Shown here: positions 1-8,213 of the stretch, piece by piece | Layout: the number at the start of each line of letters is the position of its first letter | How positions within the stretch are numbered: the first letter of the stretch is position 1 | From: Clostridium sp. 'White wine YQ' | GTDB taxonomy: Bacteria; Bacillota; Clostridia; Clostridiales; Clostridiaceae | Reading direction: 5' to 3' | DNA: 64,000 nucleotides | Assembly: GCF_028728205.1 (NCBI RefSeq) | Contig: NZ_JAQYUU010000001.1 | Span: 609,318-673,317 of the forward strand | The notes under the pieces: model-generated | Told to the model about the DNA's origin: nothing | Seen by the model: the letters and a program-made list of their open reading frames with translations, nothing else | The model's database searches: none | Made by a program: the position numbers and the translations under genes

Positions 1-705
1 GTAGATGTATTTAAAGATCCAACATTTAAGCAATCCTTTTGGTTTACTTTTAAATTCACTGTTTTATCAATTATAGTATTAAATGCACTAGGATTTGGAC
101 TTGCATTATTAGTGACAAGAGAATCTAAAATATGTAATATACTTAGAACAGTATTTTTTATGCCAAATTTAATTGGTGGATTAATTTTAGGATTTATATG
201 GCAATTTATTTTTACCCAAGTTTTTTCAGGTATTGGAAAAGTTTTCGGACAACAGTGGCTCCTAGGTTGGCTATCTGATGGAAAGACTGGTTTGTATGGG
301 CTAGTTATATTAATGGCATGGCAAATGGCTGGATACTTAATGGTTATTTATATAGCTTCACTTCAAAATATACCAGCTGAATTATTAGAAGCAGCAGAAA
401 TTGATGGAGCTAATTTATGGCAAAAGGTAAAAAATATAATTATTCCATTAGTAAGACCAGCTTTTACTGTAAGTGTTTTTTTAACATTAGCAAATTCATT
501 TAAGCTTTATGACCAAAACCTATCTTTAACAGCAGGGGGACCTGCTAAAGCAACTGAAATGTTAGCTATGAACATATTTAATACTGCTTTTCAATTTAAC
601 TTAATGGGAATCGCTCAAGCAAAAGCAGTTATATTCTTTGTTATAGTTGGAGGAGTATCATTAATTCAATTATACTTTTCAAAGAGAAGTGAGGTGGAGA
701 TGTAA
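1..705 (+). CDS. Sugar ABC transporter permease (MalF/UgpA type), 5' truncated by window
   Basis: This is one of the two inner-membrane permease subunits of a CUT1-type carbohydrate importer. The reading frame is open from base 1, so the true start lies upstream; the GTG at 112 is internal. The visible part has several hydrophobic segments and the cytoplasmic EAA loop, seen as EAAEIDGANLWQKV with a conserved G and the following IPL, which docks onto the ATPase. The stop codon overlaps the ATG of the next permease by one base, so the two are translationally coupled. No substrate-binding protein or ATPase is visible; the binding protein is probably upstream. The substrate cannot be read from the sequence. 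Confidence 0.93.
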   Translation, partial: VDVFKDPTFKQSFWFTFKFTVLSIIVLNALGFGLALLVTRESKICNILRTVFFMPNLIGGLILGFIWQFIFTQVFSGIGKVFGQQWLLGWLSDGKTGLYGLVILMAWQMAGYLMVIYIASLQNIPAELLEAAEIDGANLWQKVKNIIIPLVRPAFTVSVFLTLANSFKLYDQNLSLTAGGPAKATEMLAMNIFNTAFQFNLMGIAQAKAVIFFVIVGGVSLIQLYFSKRSEVEM

Positions 706-1535
706 TGAAAGTAAAGAAGAAGCTACGTATTTCCTATATTCTTATAACAATATTTAGTTGCTTAATAGGAGTGCTATTTTTATCACCATTTTATATTATA
801 ATTATCAATGCCTTTAAATCAAAAAAGCAATTGTTTGAGAATACATTATCCATTCCACATGAAGTAACATTTGATAATTTTAAAGAAGCATTTCATAGAT
901 TAGACTTTTTATCATCTTTAGCTCATTCACTATTTATAACAATTGTAAGTGTTGTTTTAATTGTATTATTTTCATCAATGGCTGCATGGATGCTCGAAAG
1001 AACAAAAAGTAAGTTAAGCGGATTTATTTTTACATTATTTATTGCATCTATGATAATTCCTTTTCAAGCGGTAATGCTTCCACTAATAAGGGTTATGGGA
1101 AAGATACATTTCCTCAATGTTGGTGGAATAATATTCATGTATGTTGGCTTTGGCTCATCATTATCAATATTCTTGTATCATGGATTCCTAAAAAGTATTC
1201 CTAAAGAATTAGATGAGGCGGCTACAATTGATGGATGTAATAAATTTAAGACTTTTTGGTATATAATTTTTCCATTATTAAAGCCAATGACAATAACTGT
1301 TGCAATTTTAAATACTGTATGGATATGGAATGATTACTTACTTCCTTCACTAGTTATAAATAAGCCAAACACTCTTACCATACCACTTAAAACATTCTTT
1401 TTCTTTGGAGAATATACAAAACAGTGGAATTTAGCATTAGCTGGGCTTATTCTAGTCATTATACCAGTAATAATTTTCTACTTCCTTGCGCAAAAACATA
1501 TTATAAAATCTATAACAGCAGGAAGTATAAAGTAA
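705..1535 (+). CDS. Sugar ABC transporter permease (MalG/UgpE type)
   Basis: Second permease of the CUT1 importer, 276 aa, the usual MalG length. It has an N-terminal membrane segment after a basic start (MKVKKKLRI), five further hydrophobic segments, and the EAA loop DEAATIDGCNKFKTFW followed by IIFPLLKP. It starts inside the stop codon of the upstream permease behind a GAGGTGGAG ribosome site. A perfect inverted-repeat terminator begins at its stop codon. The last 58 bases overlap, on the opposite strand, the 3' end of the GxGYxYP gene. Confidence 0.94.
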   Translation: MKVKKKLRISYILITIFSCLIGVLFLSPFYIIIINAFKSKKQLFENTLSIPHEVTFDNFKEAFHRLDFLSSLAHSLFITIVSVVLIVLFSSMAAWMLERTKSKLSGFIFTLFIASMIIPFQAVMLPLIRVMGKIHFLNVGGIIFMYVGFGSSLSIFLYHGFLKSIPKELDEAATIDGCNKFKTFWYIIFPLLKPMTITVAILNTVWIWNDYLLPSLVINKPNTLTIPLKTFFFFGEYTKQWNLALAGLILVIIPVIIFYFLAQKHIIKSITAGSIK

Positions 1536-3142
1536 AAAGAACAGTTATTACTGTTCTTTTTACTTTGCAATATATTTTGTTTAATTAATTTCATAAATAA
1601 GTCAGGGGTTACAATACGTACATTAGGAATATTATTAAGACTGTTAACAACACTACTTATATCATTCATATCTTTACTCCAGGCGTGAACATATACAAAT
1701 GAGTAGGCACTTTCATTTTTTATATCTATTTCACCATTTTTTACGGAGTTTTTAATAGAGTTAACTAATTCATCCTCATCTTCAAGATCTCCCCATAGTA
1801 AATTTCTACAGGATACTATAGGTTTATCATTTGACCATAGAATTTTCCCTTTATAATCATCATGTTTAGAGTAATTTAAATAAAAGACCCCTTCAATATT
1901 AGGTTCTACGGTGAATTTATCCCATAAGTTAGTATTGTAGAAGGAGCAATCGTCAATTACAGCTAAATACTTTTCATCAACTTTTCCCATATAGAAATTT
2001 AAATCCTCTAAATATTTATCCAATGCTTTAGTAGGAAATTTACTTGGATAAATGTATGAATTCCCAGAAGGAGAGACGATGAAATTGTCTAAACTAGTTG
2101 ATGAACTATAATATTTATTTAGAACTGTAGGGGCGAGGTAATATAAAGAAGGAGTCATACTCCAGCCCATATTAAAATCCCCTCTAAACTTTGATCCATA
2201 CCATTTGTCTGAATTAAAATTGCTTCCTAAATTCCATTGTTGATTATCTCCATCAGACATTATAAAAGTCACATAATGAGCATTCGCATCAGTAGGAATT
2301 GCTTGATTTTTCTGATTTAATGGATTAGATGGAAATGAACTAAGTACAGACAAATTATAGGACCAATCCGCAGCAACCATTCCAACCCCATATTTTGAAG
2401 CGATATTTACGTTTTTAAACTCATCTGGTCCCCACCCAAGACATACAGAATTAGAATTCATGGAACCAAAAACTTTTTCTCTAAGTTTAAAATCATTAAC
2501 ATCATCTTCATAGAAGACTAAAGATTTTGTCATAATTGCATAATCTCTTAGAGCACTAGAATGTGCAGGTGATAATTCTATAACCAAGGAATGGTTTCTT
2601 AGCTTATTCCATAGGTTATCATATGCCCAAAACTTATCTGTATTTCTACAATCACCAGCAACTGTTGTTATTCCCATGTCTTTAACTTTATCCTCTATAG
2701 ATTCATCTATGGCTAAAGAGGATTTTAAAGAAGCCAAAGTGCAAGCGTTATTAATTGAAGGGTCAGATGGAGTTGCCTTAGTATATAGAACATATCCTTT
2801 GATATAGTCTTTAAAGACATCCAACATACTCCAGGGGTTAGCAACTAGTTCGTAATCAATTTTATAATAGTTTTTCAAGTCATCTAACCATATTTTATAG
2901 TCTGGTTGATTGGAGTTAATTGTATATATTTGACTTGCAGAACGAGTTGAAATTAATCCTTGCAAAGTTGAAATCATAACTTGCTCAGCTTCTGTCATAT
3001 CATTTTGAGATAATACATAAAGATATTTTGGTTTTTTAGGATTTTTCATATAATATTTTGGATTATTTGAATAAGCTAAAACCGAAGTTGAATTCATTAA
3101 AATTAATATAACTAATACTATTAATGTTCTTTTACTTTTCAT
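1478..3142 (-). CDS. Secreted GxGYxYP-family protein (putative glycoside hydrolase)
   Basis: Exported protein of about 554 aa, counting from the ATG at 3142 (MKSKRTLIVLVILIL), which begins a clear signal peptide. An upstream in-frame ATG at 3220 lies inside the phytase gene and would bury the signal peptide, so I reject it. The body resembles the GxGYxYP N and C domains: SDGDNQQWNLGSNF lies mid-protein and GNSYIYP matches the name-giving motif except for Ser in the second Gly position. The family is found in gut and soil bacteria and is thought to act on glycans; no reaction is proven. The gene starts 4 bases after the phytase stop, so the two form an operon. Its last codons run through the bidirectional terminator and 58 bases into the convergent permease gene, giving a C-terminal tail that may not be ancestral. 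Confidence 0.8.
   Translation of the reverse strand: MKSKRTLIVLVILILMNSTSVLAYSNNPKYYMKNPKKPKYLYVLSQNDMTEAEQVMISTLQGLISTRSASQIYTINSNQPDYKIWLDDLKNYYKIDYELVANPWSMLDVFKDYIKGYVLYTKATPSDPSINNACTLASLKSSLAIDESIEDKVKDMGITTVAGDCRNTDKFWAYDNLWNKLRNHSLVIELSPAHSSALRDYAIMTKSLVFYEDDVNDFKLREKVFGSMNSNSVCLGWGPDEFKNVNIASKYGVGMVAADWSYNLSVLSSFPSNPLNQKNQAIPTDANAHYVTFIMSDGDNQQWNLGSNFNSDKWYGSKFRGDFNMGWSMTPSLYYLAPTVLNKYYSSSTSLDNFIVSPSGNSYIYPSKFPTKALDKYLEDLNFYMGKVDEKYLAVIDDCSFYNTNLWDKFTVEPNIEGVFYLNYSKHDDYKGKILWSNDKPIVSCRNLLWGDLEDEDELVNSIKNSVKNGEIDIKNESAYSFVYVHAWSKDMNDISSVVNSLNNIPNVRIVTPDLFMKLIKQNILQSKKNSNNCSFYFILPAVIDFIICFCARK
1529..1566. terminator. Bidirectional intrinsic terminator
   Basis: Perfect 17-bp stem (1529-1545 with 1550-1566) around a 4-base loop TATT. 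Each arm is A-rich on its 5' side and T-rich on its 3' side, so it can end transcripts from both strands. It sits at the stop codon of the permease and inside the 3' end of the converging gene. Confidence 0.9.
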
Positions 3143-3146
3143 AATA

Positions 3147-4067
3147 TTAATACCCTTTTTCCTTTGCCCAATCTGAAAATTTAATTTTATATTTATCTCC
3201 ATTTTCAGTGCAATATTCATAAAAGGTAGTTAGAAAGTTTATACGTCTTTCTGTATAAAAGTGCTGAATACTTTCAGTTGAAATTCCAGAGAGAAGTATT
3301 TGTCTCTTTATGATATCTTCAAGTTTAACATCTTTATAGTTTTTCATGGAATCGAACATTATCATAAATGTTGTGGTTCTGCCTATCCCTTCTTTACAGT
3401 GAAAATGAATCCATTTATCTTTAGAAAGTGAATTTATTTCTTTAACGAAGTAATCTACTGCCTCATTTGTAGGAATACTACCATCGGTAACTGGAATTCT
3501 CTTATACTTCATACCAAGACTATTAACCAACTTTTCTTCGTTATACACCTTGTTCGGGGTTAATGTGGTTTGGGGCTTATTATAGAAGGTTACAAATTCA
3601 TTTTTAGGAATGCTTTTTAAGTCTTTCTTTTCTTTGGCGATAACTTCTCTTCTTGTCAATCCATGATTTGCATTGTTATATTTGTTTTTAAAGCTAATAG
3701 CATTTCCATCGATAAAGCCGTGAGATTCTTCCCTTAGATCTATAACTATAATTTTCTTTTTAGTATCTAGGGCATCTTTTATAGTCTTTAATGAGTGTTC
3801 TGTAAATTGTGAGCTTCCTGAGACATTTAGATTTTCTAAACCATTTAAATTAAGAATTTTACTATCCTTAATATCAATTTTATCTGTAGTCTTACGGAAG
3901 TGTTTAGGAAGATTTGAGGAATTAAGAGCATCTAAGACAAGATGAACTTCATCATCTTGTGCTTGAACATCAGTATTTGTCCTAGTTAAAGCATTAATAG
4001 GACTTGAAATTGTAAGAATTAAAATCATTAATAATAAAGTGCTGAATTTTAATATTTTTCTCATCAT
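3147..4067 (-). CDS. Secreted protein-tyrosine-phosphatase-like inositol phosphatase (cysteine phytase)
   Basis: Exported phosphatase of 306 aa with an N-terminal signal peptide (MMRKILKFSTLLLMILIL). The P-loop HCKEGIGRT has the Cx5R form, with nucleophile C224 and R230, and is preceded by PVTDG, whose D195 fits the general acid of the PTP-like myo-inositol phosphatases first described from rumen Selenomonas. These enzymes remove phosphates from inositol polyphosphates outside the cell. The start is ATG at 4067 with GAGG seven bases upstream; a second ATG follows at once. It is co-transcribed with the downstream GxGYxYP gene. A protein-tyrosine phosphatase role cannot be excluded, but the Thr after R230 and the long N-terminal domain favour the phytase group. 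Confidence 0.82.
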   Translation of the reverse strand: MMRKILKFSTLLLMILILTISSPINALTRTNTDVQAQDDEVHLVLDALNSSNLPKHFRKTTDKIDIKDSKILNLNGLENLNVSGSSQFTEHSLKTIKDALDTKKKIIVIDLREESHGFIDGNAISFKNKYNNANHGLTRREVIAKEKKDLKSIPKNEFVTFYNKPQTTLTPNKVYNEEKLVNSLGMKYKRIPVTDGSIPTNEAVDYFVKEINSLSKDKWIHFHCKEGIGRTTTFMIMFDSMKNYKDVKLEDIIKRQILLSGISTESIQHFYTERRINFLTTFYEYCTENGDKYKIKFSDWAKEKGY

Positions 4068-4168
4068 TTGTATACCTCGTTATATAAAAATTTGTTTATC
4101 ACAATTAAGTTTTTATAATTTTAATGCATTTTATACGGATTTATAAAAATTATTTTAGACACCATAAA

Positions 4169-4195
4169 CTGACAAAATACTCCAAATAGTATAAT
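4169..4195 (+). promoter_or_regulatory. Promoter of the Spo0E-like gene
   Basis: CTGACA at 4169-4174 and a consensus TATAAT at 4190-4195, 15 bases apart, just ahead of the AAGGAGGTGG ribosome site at 4205. The -10 box is excellent; the spacing is short, so the -35 assignment is less sure. Confidence 0.6.
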
Positions 4196-4220
4196 GTTTT
4201 ATTGAAGGAGGTGGGGTATT

Positions 4221-4394
4221 ATGTCAAATCTGGAAGAAGTTCTAGTGGCAATTGAAGACTTAAGAAGTCAAATGATTAATCTTCTTGACGAAAAAGATGA
4301 GATCTTTGATCCAGAATTGGTTGAAGTAAGTCAGCTGCTAGATAGCAAACTAAATGATTATGAAGCTATCATAAGACAAACTGACGACGCTTAA
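4221..4394 (+). CDS. Spo0E-family aspartyl-phosphate phosphatase
   Basis: Small protein of 57 aa (MSNLEEVLVAIEDLRSQM...). It carries the Spo0E signature SQLLDSKLNDY at residues 37-47, matching SQxLDxxLNxY, in a two-helix hairpin. Members of this family dephosphorylate Spo0A~P in Bacillus and delay sporulation; clostridial members are inferred to do likewise. A strong ribosome site (AAGGAGGTGG) lies 7 bases before the ATG. It is a single-gene unit with its own promoter. Confidence 0.88.
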   Translation: MSNLEEVLVAIEDLRSQMINLLDEKDEIFDPELVEVSQLLDSKLNDYEAIIRQTDDA

Positions 4395-4400
4395 AAGGAA

Positions 4401-4440
4401 GTGAAAATGGGGGAGGTGGTATTTGTACCATCTCCTTCAC
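4401..4440 (+). terminator. Stem-loop after the Spo0E-like gene (possible terminator)
   Basis: GGAGGTGGTA and TACCATCTCC pair across TTTG, with outer GTGAA/TTCAC pairing. No T-run follows on the + strand (TTCACAAAAAA), so termination is uncertain; on the - strand it would be followed by A/T-rich sequence. Confidence 0.4.
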
Positions 4441-4449
4441 AAAAAACAC

Positions 4450-4488
4450 TATAATAGGGTTTAAAGTTAAGTTTCCTATAAAAAACCC
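4450..4488 (+). promoter_or_regulatory. Promoter and short leader motif upstream of ppaX
   Basis: A TATAAT box at 4450-4455 runs directly into AATAGGGTTT, and 21 bases later TAAGTTTCCTATA leads to AAACCC, so GGGTTT (4457-4462) and AAACCC (4483-4488) can pair. The two blocks AATAGGGTTT and TAAGTTTCCTATA occur again, in the same order, upstream of manA at 13338-13416. I do not recognise the motif. Confidence 0.45.
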
Positions 4489-4553
4489 AATAACTTGCCT
4501 ATTTTAATTAAACATATTATCATATACTTAGAATTAAAGTTAGGAGTGAAGTT

Positions 4554-5207
4554 ATGATTAGAGCAGTATTATTTGATTTAGACGGTACACTTATTGATAC
4601 AAATAAACTTATTATGGATTCCTTTAAAAAAGCATTTAAAGAAATATTAGATATTGAACCTCCAGAGGAGGAAATAGCAATGTTATTTGGAAGACCATTA
4701 GTTCAGACCTTAGGACAATATTCAGAGGAAAGAGTTGATGATTTAGTTAAGACTTATAGAGATTACAATGAAAGTAATCATGATAATATGTGCAATGCTT
4801 TTGAAGGTGTAAAGGAGATGCTAATTCAGCTAAAGGATATGGGGATAAAGACTGGAATAGTAACATCTAAAAGGGCATCTCTTGCAAAAAGAGGCATGGA
4901 GATATCAGGAATCTTAAATTTAATGGATGTAATAATAACACCTGAATCGACTGAAAAACATAAGCCGGATGCAGAGCCTGCCTTAAAGGCATGTGAAGTT
5001 TTAAATATCAAGCCAAGTGAGGCTATCATGGTTGGGGATGCAACATATGATATTTTATGTGGTAAAGGTGCTGGATGTAAGACAATAGGTGTAAAATACA
5101 CAGCAATTCCATTAGATGAACTTAAACAAGCTTCTCCAGACTATTTTATAGATGAGCCAATGGATGTGATTCAAATATTGAAAGAACTAAAAGAAAATAT
5201 AGCATAA
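4554..5207 (+). CDS. ppaX: HAD-superfamily pyrophosphatase PpaX / phosphoglycolate phosphatase-like
   Basis: Cytosolic HAD hydrolase of 217 aa, the length of Bacillus PpaX, which hydrolyses pyrophosphate released by HPr(Ser-P) phosphorolysis. Motif I is FDLDGTLID with nucleophile D8 and acid D10, motif II is the Ser/Thr in VTSKR, motif III is the Lys of KHKPDAEP, and motif IV is VGDATYDI. The helical cap lies between motifs I and II. No hprK is adjacent, so phosphoglycolate phosphatase or another small phosphate ester remains possible. ATG follows GGAGTGAAGTT. Confidence 0.78.
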   Translation: MIRAVLFDLDGTLIDTNKLIMDSFKKAFKEILDIEPPEEEIAMLFGRPLVQTLGQYSEERVDDLVKTYRDYNESNHDNMCNAFEGVKEMLIQLKDMGIKTGIVTSKRASLAKRGMEISGILNLMDVIITPESTEKHKPDAEPALKACEVLNIKPSEAIMVGDATYDILCGKGAGCKTIGVKYTAIPLDELKQASPDYFIDEPMDVIQILKELKENIA

Positions 5208-5211
5208 AAAC

Positions 5212-5241
5212 AAACCGCAAATACATATGTATTTGCGGTTT
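5212..5241. terminator. Bidirectional intrinsic terminator
   Basis: Perfect 15-bp inverted repeat (5212-5226 with 5227-5241, core AAACCGCAAATACAT) with a T-rich 3' side in both directions, between the converging ppaX and carboxypeptidase genes. Confidence 0.9.
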
Positions 5242-5256
5242 ATATTTTAAAAAATT

Positions 5257-6516
5257 TTAATATCTTCTTCTTCTACGTCTAGATCTTTTTCTTGCAGTTG
5301 CAATTAGATAAACTAAAGTTAATATTACAACTATTCCTACTAAAGTGATGACGTATAATACTATGTTAGCTTTTAATAACTGAGTTAGTTTTACATTTAC
5401 ACTGCCAGTGTAATCAGCTTTATACTCCCTAACTGAAAAGTTTAGCTTAGTATCGTTATTTGATGCAAGAGACCAAGCATCTTTTCCTTCTGTGTTTACA
5501 GCTATTTTACCTTCTTTATCATTTACATAATTTGAGTATGCAGTGACATCTTTATCTAAAGTTACAGGAACTTCTAGAGTCTTCTTAGGACCAAAGAATT
5601 TAAATGCTTTATAATCTAGAGTAACTTTACCAACTTCAGTGCCTGCTTTAAGTAATGTTTTTTGAGTTGCATCGTAACTATAATCAATTATAGATTTCAT
5701 ATCTTTGAAAACTTGTGTACTATGCTCGTCCTTTGTAGAATCAAGAACAACTCCTATTATCTTTCTACCATTTCTTTCATAAAGTGCAACTAAACATCTA
5801 CCAGCTTGTTGAGTATAGCCAGTTTTACCACCTATACAGCCATCTTTTCCTAAGTTTTCATTTCTATTTTCAATATTAAAAGTAGCAGTTTTATTTATGG
5901 TTATAGTTGATTTATCTGTTCCCATTATTTCTCTTACCCAATCATTATGGTAAGCAGCTTTTCCTAATGTTGAAAGGTCATATGCAGTAGTATAATGATC
6001 TTCGTCATGTAATCCGTTTGGTGTAACAAAATGTGTATCCTTCATGTTAAGTTCTTGAGCTTTTTTATTCATCATGTCTGCAAAACTTTTAGAATCTCCG
6101 CCTACGGCATCTGCAATCATATAGGCTGAATCATTAGCAGAATAAAGTAAAAGTGCCTTCATAACATCATCAGCAGTCATTGTTTCACCTACAGGTATAG
6201 GTTGCATGTTTGTATTTAATGAATATGCTGGCTGCTTCTTTGCTTCTTCTGTATAGTCTATAGTATCATTTTTAGTTTTATTCTCAGCAAAAAGTAAAGA
6301 GGTCATAAGTTTTGTAGTACTAGCTGGATACTTTTTTGCGTCTACATCTTTTGCGTAAATAATTTCACCAGTTTCATAATCTATAGTAATAGCAGCTTTC
6401 GCAGCGACTGAAGGAGCTGAGGATTTTTCAGCTGCTTGACTCTTTAGTGCGAAAGGAGATATAAATGTTAAGGATAAAGTAATTGCAAGTGTTGATAATA
6501 ATGTTCTACGTTTCAA
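5257..6516 (-). CDS. D-alanyl-D-alanine carboxypeptidase (DacF-like, low-molecular-weight PBP)
   Basis: Trims the terminal D-Ala from peptidoglycan stem peptides outside the membrane. I use TTG at 6516 (MKRRTLLSTLAITL) because GGAGAG lies seven bases upstream; the farther TTG at 6531 lies upstream of that ribosome site. About 419 aa. It has a signal peptide to about residue 28, SxxK as S66-TTK69, SxN as S126-AN128, KTG at 231-233, a beta-rich C-terminal PBP5_C domain, and a final membrane helix followed by a very basic tail (KRSRRRRRRY). PBP5-type enzymes usually end in an amphipathic helix, so the true transmembrane anchor with an Arg-rich tail is slightly unusual. Confidence 0.93.
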   Translation of the reverse strand: MKRRTLLSTLAITLSLTFISPFALKSQAAEKSSAPSVAAKAAITIDYETGEIIYAKDVDAKKYPASTTKLMTSLLFAENKTKNDTIDYTEEAKKQPAYSLNTNMQPIPVGETMTADDVMKALLLYSANDSAYMIADAVGGDSKSFADMMNKKAQELNMKDTHFVTPNGLHDEDHYTTAYDLSTLGKAAYHNDWVREIMGTDKSTITINKTATFNIENRNENLGKDGCIGGKTGYTQQAGRCLVALYERNGRKIIGVVLDSTKDEHSTQVFKDMKSIIDYSYDATQKTLLKAGTEVGKVTLDYKAFKFFGPKKTLEVPVTLDKDVTAYSNYVNDKEGKIAVNTEGKDAWSLASNNDTKLNFSVREYKADYTGSVNVKLTQLLKANIVLYVITLVGIVVILTLVYLIATARKRSRRRRRRY

Positions 6517-6651
6517 AATACATCTCTCCAAATCTTCTCATATAATTTTTTACAACAAAATAAATTAGTTGTAATCCTTTTTAGCCTTAATAAGTATATC
6601 ATCATTGTAGTATAATAACAACTATAAAACCTGTGAAAAGGAGTTTTGATA

Positions 6652-7263
6652 ATGAATTGTAAACAAATTGAAGGGATATTTAAAGATAGAAAGCCAAGAA
6701 AGATTGGGAAGTATAAAAGAAGTTCGGTCGTTATACCTTTATATGAGGAAGAAGGAATAACATATATAATATTTGAAAGACGTTCTTTCAAACTAAAACA
6801 TCAACCAGGAGATATTTGTTTACCTGGAGGAAAGATAGAACTAGGCGAGAATCCAAAGGAAGCTGCAGTAAGAGAATTAATAGAAGAGCTTTGCGTAAAA
6901 GAATCAGATATTGAAATTATAGGTCAAATGGATTACTTAGTTACCCCATTTTCTCTTATAATGTATCCCTATGTAGGAAGACTCAAGAACTTATCTGAAG
7001 ATTTTAATAAGGACGAGGTGGATTCAATGATAAAAATTCCACTTAAGTATTTTATTAATAATACACCATTAATTCACGAAGATGAACTTACAGTGGAAAG
7101 GGGAGAAGAGTTCCCGTTCCATTTAATAAGAGGAGGGAAGGAATATAATTTTTCAAAAATAAAATATGCTACTCATTTTTATAAATATGAGGATGTAGTA
7201 GTATGGGGTCACACTGCAAGAATTATTTATGAATTTATAAAAATAATAAAAGGGGATAAATAA
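6652..7263 (+). CDS. Nudix hydrolase, probable CoA pyrophosphatase
   Basis: Cytosolic Nudix enzyme of 203 aa. The Nudix box GGKIELGENPKEAAVREL continues to IEELCV; the usual Gly near the end (EExG) is Cys here. The segment RRSFKLKHQPGDICLPGG just before it matches the CoA/acyl-CoA pyrophosphatase (NudL/UPF0035) signature, indicating cleavage of CoA to phosphopantetheine and 3',5'-ADP. I start at ATG 6652, eight bases after GGAG, rather than at the TTG at 6646. The gene is divergent from the carboxypeptidase and stands alone. Confidence 0.85.
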   Translation: MNCKQIEGIFKDRKPRKIGKYKRSSVVIPLYEEEGITYIIFERRSFKLKHQPGDICLPGGKIELGENPKEAAVRELIEELCVKESDIEIIGQMDYLVTPFSLIMYPYVGRLKNLSEDFNKDEVDSMIKIPLKYFINNTPLIHEDELTVERGEEFPFHLIRGGKEYNFSKIKYATHFYKYEDVVVWGHTARIIYEFIKIIKGDK

Positions 7264-7272
7264 TCCCCTTTT
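7248..7272. terminator. Intrinsic terminator, usable from both strands
   Basis: AAAAGGGGAT pairs with ATCCCCTTTT around a short A/T loop, overlapping the end of the Nudix gene and facing the EamA gene. Confidence 0.85.
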
Positions 7273-7290
7273 AAGTGAATACATTTTAAT

Positions 7291-8193
7291 TTAAATACTA
7301 GTGTTGGAATTTTCTTTTCTAAATGGGAGAGGTAAAAATGAAAGCTTAGTTTCACAAATTATTATAGATAGAAATAAGATTGCTCCCCCAAGTATCATTT
7401 GAATAGTTAGTGTTTCATTTAGGACTAATGAAGAAAATAATGGGCCAAATAATGATTCAGTACATAGTATCAATGCTGCCTGAGATGGTTTGGTATGCTT
7501 TTGAGCAATATTTTGCAATAGGAATGCTAATAAAGTTGAAATAAAAGTTAAATAGCCTAATGAAACTAAAGAGTTATTTATATTTATTTCAGAAAAGTTT
7601 TCGAATTTAATAGAGCAAATTAAAGCCAAAAATCCTGTTACTAAAAATTGAATTATTGTTAGCAAAATAGGATCATATTTTTTTGAGAATACACCAACAA
7701 AAGCGATATGCATAGCAAAAAATAATGCACAAAACAAGGTAAGTGTATCTCCGAAATTAAATAAAAGTGAAGAACCGTCCCAAGTTAACAGGAAAATACC
7801 TAAAAAAGCAAGTATTGCTGAAAATACGGAAATTTTTTCTAACTTGTCCTTAAATATCATCCAAGCTAAAAAAGGTACAATTACAACATTTAATCCAGTT
7901 ATAAATGCATTTTTAGAGGCAGTTGTATAAACCAAACCAACAGTTTGAGTTGAAAAACCTAAAAAAAGAAAAAATCCAAGTAATATTCCTGAACCAAGGG
8001 ATTTTCTCGTTAAGTTTTTAAAGCGTTTAATAAAGATTATAAGTAAAACTAATCCGGAAACAGTAAATCTTATAGAAGTTAAAACAAAAGGGGGAAAGGA
8101 ATTTAAAGCTTCTTTAGAAGCTACAAATCCAAATCCCCAAAAAGCTGCAACTAGTAATAAAGATATACTGTATACTTTATTATTAATTTTCAT
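7291..8193 (-). CDS. EamA/DMT-family transporter
   Basis: Inner-membrane protein of 300 aa with ten hydrophobic segments arranged as two EamA repeats, typical of drug/metabolite exporters. The opening segment LLLVAAFWGFGFVASKEAL and the conserved GxxL/PFxxTSIRF region after it (residues about 32-50) are characteristic. The second repeat contains LTESLFGPLFSS-like helices (CTESLFGPLFSSLVL). The substrate is unknown; family members export amino acids, nucleosides or drugs. It lies 20 bases downstream of gatD on the same strand and may be the last gene of the murT-gatD operon. Confidence 0.9.
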   Translation of the reverse strand: MKINNKVYSISLLLVAAFWGFGFVASKEALNSFPPFVLTSIRFTVSGLVLLIIFIKRFKNLTRKSLGSGILLGFFLFLGFSTQTVGLVYTTASKNAFITGLNVVIVPFLAWMIFKDKLEKISVFSAILAFLGIFLLTWDGSSLLFNFGDTLTLFCALFFAMHIAFVGVFSKKYDPILLTIIQFLVTGFLALICSIKFENFSEININNSLVSLGYLTFISTLLAFLLQNIAQKHTKPSQAALILCTESLFGPLFSSLVLNETLTIQMILGGAILFLSIIICETKLSFLPLPFRKENSNTSI

Positions 8194-8213
8194 GGTTATA
8201 TCCCTTCAAATTG

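Noticed and set aside
3143..3220. Longer N-terminus for the GxGYxYP protein
   Set aside because: It would start inside the phytase gene and place 26 residues in front of a clear signal peptide.
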